A stretch of 11,840 nucleotides of DNA. Source: Spirochaetae bacterium HGW-Spirochaetae-7 (GTDB taxonomy: Bacteria; Spirochaetota; Spirochaetia; Treponematales; UBA12059). The notes under the pieces were generated by a model. It was given only the letters and a program-made list of their open reading frames with translations. It had not been told where the DNA came from and did no database searches. Position numbers and translations under genes: made by a program. The DNA lies in the NCBI GenBank assembly GCA_002839245.1, contig PGXR01000082.1:1-11840 (forward strand). Reading direction: 5' to 3'. How positions within the stretch are numbered: the first letter of the stretch is position 1; the number at the start of each line of letters is the position of its first letter. Of the stretch, positions 5,913 through 11,840 are shown in pieces.

Positions 5913-7274
5913 ATGAAAAGAAATCCCGTTCCAGGCTGCCGGCATCATGGGCGCGCGCCACGGCTTGCGCTGGCGTCCGCGCTGGTCGTCGCCATGCTCG
6001 CGGGGGCCGGCGGGCAGACACTTTTCGGCGAATACAGGCTCTCCCCTTCGGCAGACGTCGTCCGGCTCTCCTCGGGGCCGGCCGATCCGGGCGCCCAAGC
6101 CATGCTGGAGGCGGCGATACTGTTCTCCGGTGCCGACGCCGCGCGCGCGACCCTGGCCGCGGACGCGGGCCGCCTCCGGATAGAAGAGGCCGTCGCGCTC
6201 GCCCGGGCGGTCCGCGCGGACGCGTCGATTGGGGACGCCGGGGCGCGCGAATACCAGCTCGGCTCCCGCCTGCTCGCCCTCGTACATTCGCATCTATCGC
6301 GTTACGACGAATTCGAATCGCGGATCGACAGGGCCCTGCTCGAAGGACGGTACAACTGCGTAAGCTCCGCGACGTTCTACGCGATCCTTGCCAGGGCCGC
6401 CGGCCTCGACGTGTCCGGGGTGGTCCTTCCCGACCATGCGTACTGTGTTCTCGCTCTGGAGGGCCGCCGGGTCGACGTCGAGACGACTTCGGCCAGAGGC
6501 TACGACGATACTTCGAAGCGGCCCGAGGCAGGACTGGCCTGGAGCGTCGGCGGGCCGGCCGGTGGCACCGGAACGACGGCACGCGGCATCATCGCCCTGG
6601 CGCTCAGGAACCGTGCCACGCTGGCGGAACGGGGCAGGCAATGGGCCGCGGCACTCGCCCTCGCGGTGGACGCGTACGCCTATGTCTCGGCCGGGGGCCA
6701 TGACGAGTCGACGCTTTCATTGCTCGTAGGCAGGGTCAACAACTGCGTCTCGGCGTTGATGGAGTCGGGACGCTGGTCCGACGCCGTCGAGCTGGCGGAC
6801 CGGGCCATCGCCGCGTACGGCCCGGAGGAAGCCTTCGTCGCGCTCAGGAAGGTCGCGCGTATTGTCTTCCTGACGGACGCGCTGCGCGACGCCGCCGGGC
6901 GGGAGGCGCTTGCCCTGGCGGACGAGGCCGCGGCGTCCGGTGAAGCCGACGCGGCCTGGCTGGAGCGGGCCTATGTCTGGGCCTACGCGTCGCTTGCCGA
7001 CGAACGGCGCGCCGAGGGCGACCACCTGGGCGCCTGGAAGGTGGCGGCCGCGGGGCGGGTCCGCTTCCCCGCGTCCGGGGAACTTGCCAGGCTTGAGGAT
7101 GTAGCCCGCTCGAATTGGGTCAAGGACGCCCACAATCGTTTCGCCGCGCTCTACAACGCCCGCAAATACGGTGAAGCCCTGGACGTGATGAAGTCGGCGT
7201 TGGCGCTCGCGCCTGACGAGCGCATCCTTCTGGAGGACGAACGGGTCGCCAGGGAGGCGGCGGCTGGAAAGTAA
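5913..7274 (+). CDS. Exported transglutaminase-like (Cys-His-Asp) protein with TPR-like C-terminus
   Basis: 453 residues. A basic N-terminus and hydrophobic stretch (about 17-33, LALASALVVAMLAGAG) predict Sec export, with cleavage near residues 33-35. The core at about 110-200 looks like a bacterial transglutaminase/SirB1-type papain fold, with the triad in the usual order: Cys149 in GRYNCVSSATFYAILARAAG, His175 in VLPDHAYCV and Asp188 in RRVDVETT. Such domains act as peptidases, amidases or acyl transferases, or are non-enzymatic; the substrate here cannot be told. From about 230 to 450 the chain is Ala-rich and helical with TPR-like spacing; the clearest unit is FAALYNARKYGEALDVMKSALALAPDE near 410-436, so a partner-binding solenoid is likely. 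GAGAGG-type Shine-Dalgarno just before the ATG. Divergent from trxB, convergent with the sensor kinase (7-base gap). The CPGC-like VPGC at residues 6-9 precedes the hydrophobic core and is not a lipobox. Confidence 0.82.
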   Translation: MKRNPVPGCRHHGRAPRLALASALVVAMLAGAGGQTLFGEYRLSPSADVVRLSSGPADPGAQAMLEAAILFSGADAARATLAADAGRLRIEEAVALARAVRADASIGDAGAREYQLGSRLLALVHSHLSRYDEFESRIDRALLEGRYNCVSSATFYAILARAAGLDVSGVVLPDHAYCVLALEGRRVDVETTSARGYDDTSKRPEAGLAWSVGGPAGGTGTTARGIIALALRNRATLAERGRQWAAALALAVDAYAYVSAGGHDESTLSLLVGRVNNCVSALMESGRWSDAVELADRAIAAYGPEEAFVALRKVARIVFLTDALRDAAGREALALADEAAASGEADAAWLERAYVWAYASLADERRAEGDHLGAWKVAAAGRVRFPASGELARLEDVARSNWVKDAHNRFAALYNARKYGEALDVMKSALALAPDERILLEDERVAREAAAGK

Positions 7275-7282
7275 GGCGCCTT
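7273..7282. repeat. 10-base palindrome spanning two convergent stop codons
   Basis: AAGGCGCCTT is a perfect palindrome that covers the end of the TAA of the transglutaminase-like gene and the last base of the kinase stop on the other strand. It has no loop and no T tract, so it is not a convincing terminator; recorded because the whole gap between the genes is only 7 bases. Confidence 0.3.
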
Positions 7283-8769
7283 CAGCTCCCGGGCTCCACG
7301 GGGAAACGGATGGCGACGATGGCGCCGTTCGATTGGCGGCGCTCCATCGTGCCTCCTATCTGGCCGGCCAGAGCCTCGACGAGATCCATACCGATTCCCT
7401 TGCGCTTCCCGGGGACGCGGGACAACCCGGTCGTCTCGTACCCGACACCGTCGTCGGCGACGCTGAAGTCGTATGAATCGCCGTCCCGTGCCAGGGATAT
7501 CGTGACCGTACCGCTACGGGAGTCGGGGAATGCGTGCTTGAACGAGTTGGACACCAGTTCCGTCGTGATGATCGACAGCGGCATGGCAGTGTCGAGGGGC
7601 AGTACCAGGTCGTCCGCCCGCACGTCTATAGTGATGCGGCGGCTGCCTGAATCGTGTACGCCTCCCAGGTATTCGGCGAGCCTCTCGAAGTAGGCGCCCG
7701 CTTCGACGCCCTCGAGCGATGATCCGCGATATATCTGCTCGTGGACCAGGGCCATCGACTGGACCTGGGTCTGGCACTCGATGAAGACGGCCTTGGCCTG
7801 CTCGTCGTCGATGCAGTCGCTTTCGAGCGACAAGAGGCTGGATACCACCTGCATGTTGTTCTTGACGCGGTGGTGTATCTCCTTCAGGAGCAGGTTCTTT
7901 GCGTCGAGCTCGCGGGCAAGCTTCCGCTCGTCTTCCCGGCGCTTGCTGACGTCGTGTATCAGGCCTACGGTGCCGGTGCCTTGAGCCTGGAATTCGGGCA
8001 GGTTGACCCCGAGGCTTGAAACCTCGCCCCAGGCGTCGACGCTTGTTTTGGTCCACTCGCTGCCGTCCCGGTGGCGAAGGCGGACGTCGAGCCCCCTGGT
8101 CATCCTGTCCCCGGTGCGGCGTTCGTCGAACAGCTTTGGCGCGGCCTGCGGGCCGGTCGTGACGCCCTCGAACTTGCGCAGTACGATGCTCCTGCCCACC
8201 TCGGGGAGGTCGTCGGGGTGCACGAGTTCGGCGAAATGCTTGCCGACGAGTTCGGAGGGCTTCCATCCCAGCTGGGAGACGGCGTCGTTCAGGTAGACGA
8301 AGCAGCCGTCGCCGTCGAGGACGTAGACGATGTCAGGTACGACGCGGAGCAGGTTCATGTAGCTGCTTTCGGTCCTGATGATGCTGGAATTCTGCCTGTC
8401 CAGGCTTTCCCTGACGGAGGAGGCCTTCCTGACGAGCAGGGGAACGTACTTGATCCAGGCATGGTCTGGATCGCGGATGATGAAAGCGCTCGACTCGTCG
8501 ACCGTGTTGCCGGCTAGCCTGGCCGGGTCGAAAAGCGGATCGGCCAGGAGCACCGCCGGGACTGGCCACAGCGACAGCCAGTCGGCGAAGGCTCCTGAAG
8601 CGAATTCGGTGTCGGTAAGGATGACGTCCGCCTCGGCCATGGCCTGTTCCACCGAACGGAGGTCCGGAACGAAGGTACAGAGGTGCCCGACCGACGAAAG
8701 GGTTTCTTCGACGAGCGAGGCATCCTCTTCCTTGGACAGGGCGACCAGTATCCGAAGCCTTCGTTGCAT
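7282..8769 (-). CDS. Orphan sensor histidine kinase: pseudo-receiver - PAS - HisKA_2 - HATPase
   Basis: Predicted soluble cytoplasmic sensor kinase, 495 residues, no membrane segment. Residues 4-115 resemble a receiver fold (RILVALS, VILTDTEF with Asp53 at the phospho-acceptor position, VPAVLLAD, SAFIIRDP), but the acidic pair is Leu11-Ser12, the Thr/Ser is Ala76 and the Lys is Arg99, so it is probably not phosphorylated normally. A PAS domain spans ~134-275 (VPDIVYVLDGDGCFVYLND, LVHPDDL, ending GLIHDVSKR) with a long central insertion. HisKA_2 follows, with LKEIHHRVKNNMQVVSSLL at 295-313; His300 is the likely phosphorylated residue. HATPase: N box TELVSNSFKHA (403-413, Asn408), G1 DDGVGY (439-444), G2 GKRKGIGMDLVEALAGQIGG (454-473). 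The ATG at 8769 starts the receiver directly and has AGAGGA upstream; earlier in-frame starts (8823, 8853) lack a Shine-Dalgarno and add a composition-poor leader. No response regulator gene is adjacent. Signal and partner unknown. Confidence 0.93.
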   Translation of the reverse strand: MQRRLRILVALSKEEDASLVEETLSSVGHLCTFVPDLRSVEQAMAEADVILTDTEFASGAFADWLSLWPVPAVLLADPLFDPARLAGNTVDESSAFIIRDPDHAWIKYVPLLVRKASSVRESLDRQNSSIIRTESSYMNLLRVVPDIVYVLDGDGCFVYLNDAVSQLGWKPSELVGKHFAELVHPDDLPEVGRSIVLRKFEGVTTGPQAAPKLFDERRTGDRMTRGLDVRLRHRDGSEWTKTSVDAWGEVSSLGVNLPEFQAQGTGTVGLIHDVSKRREDERKLARELDAKNLLLKEIHHRVKNNMQVVSSLLSLESDCIDDEQAKAVFIECQTQVQSMALVHEQIYRGSSLEGVEAGAYFERLAEYLGGVHDSGSRRITIDVRADDLVLPLDTAMPLSIITTELVSNSFKHAFPDSRSGTVTISLARDGDSYDFSVADDGVGYETTGLSRVPGKRKGIGMDLVEALAGQIGGTMERRQSNGAIVAIRFPVEPGS

Positions 8770-8804
8770 TGTCCTCTGGTTCCTTCCGTTCGCGTCTTTC
8801 CACG

Positions 8805-8823
8805 ATGGATTCGAACAATCCAT
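8805..8823. repeat. Inverted repeat ATGGATT-N5-AATCCAT in the kinase leader
   Basis: Perfect 7-base arms (8805-8811 and 8817-8823) separated by CGAAC, 36 bases before the kinase ATG. The spacing fits a dimeric regulator operator or a small RNA hairpin in the leader. Seven-base perfect arms are unlikely but not impossible by chance. Confidence 0.4.
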
Positions 8824-8824
8824 A

Positions 8825-8853
8825 AAGCTAGTAGCACGGGGGGGCCGAGTCAA
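8825..8853 (-). promoter_or_regulatory. Weak candidate promoter for the sensor kinase
   Basis: On the minus strand TTGACT (8853-8848, 5/6) and TAGCTT (8830-8825, only 3/6) are 17 bases apart. The -35 would lie in the loop of the hairpin at 8834-8878. The kinase could equally be read through from the gene upstream. Confidence 0.3.
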
Positions 8854-8878
8854 GGCCGGTTCCCCCGTCGACCTGTGC
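8834..8878 (-). terminator. Possible terminator hairpin after the Ig/barrel gene
   Basis: Starting 5 bases after the stop codon at 8884, the minus strand can pair GCAC with GTGC (outer), GGGGG with CCCCC and GGCC with GGCC around the 7-base loop TTGACTC. Unpaired bases interrupt the 5' arm. The stem is very G+C-rich, but only TAGCTTTA follows, not a T run, so it is an imperfect intrinsic terminator or an mRNA-end stabiliser. Confidence 0.4.
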
Positions 8879-8883
8879 CGCTC

Positions 8884-11840
8884 CTAGAACAGTCCTATCC
8901 TCAGCCCGAATCCTATGTTCGGCCGGATGAATTCTTCGAGGCTCGTCGACGCCTCGCTCGGGATGAATACCAGGGCGCCCTCCACGTAGAAGCCGAAGCT
9001 CTTGAGCAGCGGCCATCCAAAGTCGAACTTGGCGAACTCCCACTGGCCGACGACTCCCGACAGCACCATGTACTTGCCGTCGGGGGGTGAGAACAGGTCC
9101 CCGATTGCATCCATCTGGCTGAAGTAGGTGAAGCTGGCGCCGACCGCGAACGACATCGAGAAGAAGTCCCAGTCGGGCCCGAACCAGTACGAAAACGGCA
9201 GGTAGGCAAGATTGGCGAGCAGGCGCGCGCCCAGGACGTAGCCGCCGAACCTGGAGCGCTCATCGGCAGGAGTACTCGAAGTGGCGATGCCAAAGAGGTT
9301 GTCCCAGGAGGGCGTGGCGTCGAAACCCTGGCCTAGCTCCACCTGCAGCCTGACATTGTCGTCGAAGAACGAGAGCCCGAGGCCCGCCTCGAAGCGCGTG
9401 GCGCCCAGGAGGTGGAAGTCGAGATACGAACCCTGGATGAAACCGGGCACCTCGTAGGAAGCCTTGTCGCCCGAGCGGACGACGACCGCCACCTCCGCCA
9501 GGCCATTCTCGTCGGCGGCGGAGCCTTCTATCGATATGACGCCGTTGTAGCGTCCGTTGTCGGACGGTCGCAGGATGGAGACTGTCGGAGCCTTGGTATC
9601 AAGTACGACGAGGCGCTTGCGCACCGATGTTTCGCCGTTGGCGAACGTCGCCCTGGCAAGGAGCCTGAGCGCGCCGTTGGGATATTCCTGCGTCTCGAGG
9701 CGGAACTTGAACGCCTTGCCGCCCGACGCCGCGGCCCAGGTCTTGCCGTTGTCGCGGCTCAGTTCGACGGCGACGACGCGCCTGGCCGCGACCAGTGCCT
9801 TGTACGCGGCTGCCGCCTCCTTGCCCGGCTCCGCCGCCTCGGGCGTGTCCCAGCCGGCCTTGCCCGTCAGGTAGGGCCGGCCGATGACGAAGTCGCCCGA
9901 GACGAGCGCGTCGATGTCGACCCACGGACCGTCGCGCGTCCACGATATTGTCCTGCTTTCCGATGCCAGCCTTGCGCCGGATGCCGAGACTGCCTCGACG
10001 CCGAAGGTCAGGTCCCCGTCCGAAAGCGAGTCCGTCGGGACCGGAAGGCTGAACCAGCCTCCCGCCCTGGTCTCGACAACGGCGAAGGGCGCGCCGCCGA
10101 GCGTGATCTCCGCCCGCTCCACCGGTACCGACGATACCACCCTGCCGTCGATGGTGAAGCGCCCGGACAGCCGTTCGCCATGGGCAGGGAATACCAGCTC
10201 GGCGTAGTCGGCCCTGGCGGCCTCGAGGACGACGACGTTCCTCGATTCGTAGGAGTCGTTGCCCGCGCCGTCCAGCGCGACCGCCTTTACGTTGTACCAT
10301 CCCGGTGCCAGCGAGCGTATGTCGACGGCGCTGCTGAAGACGCCGTTGGTCGGCAGTTCCACCATCATGACTGTGCCTGCCGATCCAAGCCTGGATATTT
10401 CAAGCGAAAGCTTCCTGAGCGCCAGGCCGTCGGATGCGCGGCCGCCGACAGTCATGGAGCCTATGCATTCCTCGCCGTCGGCAGGCGTATCCAGCCGGAT
10501 GGCTGGCGCGGTATTGTCGACCGAGACCAGCCCGGCCGCGAAGCCAGGAGTACCGTAGCCGTCGGCAAGCTTGATGTAGACGCTGTGAACGCCGTCCGGC
10601 AGGGTCCTCGAGTCGACGCGGTAGCTCCATTGGGTCGTACCGACAGCGCTGTTGTAGGTCGCGCCGTTGTCGAAAGATATGGCGACTTCGGCCACGCCGT
10701 TGGCGTCAGAGGCGACGCCGCGCAGCTCGACGATGCCCTTGTTCGTGAACTCGACGTCGGGCGATTCGAGCCTGCCCACCGGTTCCTCGCGGCTGACCTT
10801 GAAGGTCCTGGTCGCCACATCGCCCCGGACGCCGTTCAGGTCGACCGCGTAGGCTTCGAAGACGTGTTCGTTGTCCGCGAGGTCCTGCAGCCTGAACGGT
10901 ACCGAGAAGCCATTGGATCCGGCAAGTCGCGTCCAGTCGGAACTGTCGAGGCGCCAGAACAGCTCGGCCACGCCGTCATCGTCGAAAGACATGCCGGAGA
11001 CGACGAAATCGGCCCTGGCTACTTCGCCGTCGACAGGAATCTGGATCTGGAGGCTGGGTTTGTCCGCCACGATGTCTACCGTAAAGGCGGGAGCCGCGGG
11101 GTCGAGCGGGCGCACGACGGTCTGGTTTCCCGAGAGGTCGGTCGCACGGAACGCCATGGCCGCACCGCCTTCCGGCAGTGCGCCCAGGTCGACGATGCGC
11201 GAGAAGGCCACGAACCGGGCAGGCGCGGGCTGCGCGGCAGGAGCCGAGCCGCGGGGGGTGGATTCGAGTGTCTCCCAGGCGATGCCGTCCGGGCTGAATG
11301 CGACCGCCGCCACCGAGCCGCCGTCTGCGACGTATCCGGAGACGAGTATCGTCCCGTTGACCGTGTCGGACTGGCGCGGGGACTCGAAGACAAGGAGGGG
11401 AGGGCTTGTGTCTTTCGTGACCGACGACTGCGCCATGCGCGAGATGCCGGCCCGGTCGGTGGCGCGTATCAGGATGCCCGTGGGGCCGTCGTCCGCCGCC
11501 GGCGTCACGGTTCCCGAGAATCCAGTCGCGGGCGAGGAGCTTTTTGTCGCCGCGGCTGGCTCGAAGGGCGTCCACGAGGCGCCGCCGTCAGTAGACCACT
11601 CCACGGCCGCGATTCCGTTGGGGTCGGTGGCGGTCCCGACGAGCGGGAAGGACGCGCGTACCGGCGCCCCGGGGGCCGGTTCCAGGATGACCAGCTCGGG
11701 CGGGGATGAATCCACCACAAGCGCGATAGCCGGCGAGCGGAAGACGTCGCCGTCGACCGTCTCGACCGCCAGCCTGACCGCGGGAGCGCCTGGTTTTGAG
11801 CCGCCGTCGGATAGGGCGGTGATGGTGACGGCCTCGCCCT
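8884..11840 (-). CDS. Ig-repeat protein with C-terminal outer-membrane beta-barrel (5' end beyond window)
   Basis: 984 residues are visible; the frame is open to the right edge, so the N-terminus and signal peptide are outside. A run of degenerate bacterial Ig-like modules begins about visible residue 44, each near 90-115 residues. Each starts with a pattern such as (T/S)xPxxxxxxPxDG, then a short strand plus G, then (A/S)xDxNGVAxVxxSxDxGxxW, and ends with a LPDGxHxxxxxAxDxxGN-type strand. Seven complete modules and one half module (about 748-802) are seen. From about 803 to the stop the chain changes to alternating aromatic/aliphatic strands (YLDFHLLGATRFEAGLGLSF, FFSMSFAVGASFTYF, FGFYVEGALVF) and ends NIGFGLRIGLF. 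The terminal Phe and final amphipathic strand are the recognition signal of BAM-assembled outer-membrane proteins. It is probably an envelope-anchored adhesin or structural protein; whether the Ig array faces outward or into the periplasm is not shown. The internal GTG at 11718 is not a credible start. Confidence 0.86.
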   Translation of the reverse strand, partial: GEAVTITALSDGGSKPGAPAVRLAVETVDGDVFRSPAIALVVDSSPPELVILEPAPGAPVRASFPLVGTATDPNGIAAVEWSTDGGASWTPFEPAAATKSSSPATGFSGTVTPAADDGPTGILIRATDRAGISRMAQSSVTKDTSPPLLVFESPRQSDTVNGTILVSGYVADGGSVAAVAFSPDGIAWETLESTPRGSAPAAQPAPARFVAFSRIVDLGALPEGGAAMAFRATDLSGNQTVVRPLDPAAPAFTVDIVADKPSLQIQIPVDGEVARADFVVSGMSFDDDGVAELFWRLDSSDWTRLAGSNGFSVPFRLQDLADNEHVFEAYAVDLNGVRGDVATRTFKVSREEPVGRLESPDVEFTNKGIVELRGVASDANGVAEVAISFDNGATYNSAVGTTQWSYRVDSRTLPDGVHSVYIKLADGYGTPGFAAGLVSVDNTAPAIRLDTPADGEECIGSMTVGGRASDGLALRKLSLEISRLGSAGTVMMVELPTNGVFSSAVDIRSLAPGWYNVKAVALDGAGNDSYESRNVVVLEAARADYAELVFPAHGERLSGRFTIDGRVVSSVPVERAEITLGGAPFAVVETRAGGWFSLPVPTDSLSDGDLTFGVEAVSASGARLASESRTISWTRDGPWVDIDALVSGDFVIGRPYLTGKAGWDTPEAAEPGKEAAAAYKALVAARRVVAVELSRDNGKTWAAASGGKAFKFRLETQEYPNGALRLLARATFANGETSVRKRLVVLDTKAPTVSILRPSDNGRYNGVISIEGSAADENGLAEVAVVVRSGDKASYEVPGFIQGSYLDFHLLGATRFEAGLGLSFFDDNVRLQVELGQGFDATPSWDNLFGIATSSTPADERSRFGGYVLGARLLANLAYLPFSYWFGPDWDFFSMSFAVGASFTYFSQMDAIGDLFSPPDGKYMVLSGVVGQWEFAKFDFGWPLLKSFGFYVEGALVFIPSEASTSLEEFIRPNIGFGLRIGLF
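8887..9432 (-). other. C-terminal beta-barrel domain of the Ig-repeat protein
   Basis: About 182 codons whose product changes abruptly from Ig-like to barrel-like: aromatic- and glycine-rich alternating strands, turns rich in Asp/Pro/Asn, and a final strand ending in Phe. By eye about eight strands can be counted, the size of a small OmpA- or OmpX-like barrel and smaller than the 12-stranded barrel of type Va autotransporters. Strand count is an estimate. Confidence 0.6.
9433..11709 (-). repeat. Tandem degenerate Ig-like module array (protein level)
   Basis: Approximate module limits on the minus strand: 11709-11410, 11409-11062, 11061-10786, 10785-10513, 10512-10216, 10215-9931, 9930-9598, and a truncated unit 9597-9433. 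Anchors include DPNGIAAVEWSTDGGASW in the first, DANGVAEVAISFDNGATY in the fourth and DENGLAEVAVVV in the last. The seventh has a helical insertion (PGKEAAAAYKALVAARR). The DNA copies are well diverged, so recent duplication or recombination is not evident. Confidence 0.75.

Noticed and set aside
5931..5939. Lipobox-like VPGC at residues 6-9 of the transglutaminase-like protein
   Set aside because: The cysteine comes before the hydrophobic core of the signal peptide, so it cannot be the lipidation site.
4868..6703. Long open frame on the plus strand (about 611 codons) opposite trxB and into the next gene
   Set aside because: Its product is rich in Arg, Gly, His and Pro with no family motif, while the opposite strand encodes a textbook thioredoxin reductase and the overlapping plus frame encodes the transglutaminase-like protein. 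It is a by-product of high G+C.
8770..8853. Longer kinase start at 8853 or 8823
   Set aside because: No Shine-Dalgarno before either start, and the added residues show no domain character; the receiver-like domain begins directly after the ATG at 8769. The longer form would also run over the hairpin and inverted repeat.
9412..11709. 765-codon open frame on the plus strand opposite the Ig/barrel gene
   Set aside because: Low-complexity Arg/Gly/Asp-rich translation with no domains; the minus strand has clear Ig modules and a barrel. High-G+C shadow.
11716..11718. GTG at 11718 as the start of the Ig-repeat protein
   Set aside because: The frame is open through 11838 with Ig-like sequence upstream, there is no signal peptide after this GTG, and the protein must be exported; the true start lies outside the window.
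1..11840. Mobile elements, CRISPR arrays, tRNA/rRNA genes, toxin-antitoxin or phage-defence modules
   Set aside because: No transposase or integrase motif, direct-repeat array, tRNA-like cloverleaf or defence-family motif was recognised on either strand; gene style and base composition look uniform throughout.

Overview
The window is one gene-dense stretch of a high-G+C, double-membraned bacterium. By eye it is roughly two thirds G+C, with very short intergenic gaps and free use of ATA, GTA and AGG codons. A permissive lipoprotein signal, a two-domain NagZ-type glycosidase, a TPR protein with a transglutaminase-like core and a long Ig-repeat protein ending in a C-terminal-Phe beta-barrel together recall free-living or host-associated spirochaetes (Spirochaetales). 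No rRNA or marker gene is present, so this assignment is tentative. Eight protein genes fill almost all of the sequence. No RNA gene, insertion sequence, CRISPR array or phage gene was seen, and no stretch over 115 bases lacks a gene.

Layout. (1) 1-1262, minus: MATE-family efflux transporter, cut by the left edge. (2) 1353-2156, plus, divergent from it: a protein that aligns along its length with diaminopimelate epimerase (DapF) but has lost both catalytic-cysteine motifs. (3) 5815 down to 2164, minus: a probable three-gene operon, trxB - lipoprotein NagZ-type GH3 glycosidase - two-domain GNAT acetyltransferase, with a well-formed sigma70-type promoter. (4) 5913-7274, plus: exported transglutaminase-like/TPR protein whose promoter shares its -10 bases with the trxB promoter. 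(5) 8769 down to 7282, minus: orphan sensor kinase, pseudo-receiver - PAS - HisKA_2 - HATPase. (6) 11840 down to 8884, minus: large surface or periplasmic protein with at least seven Ig-like modules, one half-module and a C-terminal outer-membrane barrel; its N-terminus lies beyond the right edge.

How the parts relate. The trxB operon joins cytoplasmic thiol redox, envelope N-acetylglucosamine hydrolysis (peptidoglycan turnover) and an acetyltransferase. The DapF-like gene converges on it with a 7-base gap. The transglutaminase-like protein, the lipoprotein glycosidase and the Ig/barrel protein are all envelope proteins, so the theme is cell-envelope housekeeping and sensing, not a dedicated defence or mobile system. 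The most unusual items are the catalytically dead-looking DapF homologue, the Ig-array/barrel fusion, the degenerate receiver on the sensor kinase, and the overlapping divergent promoters at 5855-5884.
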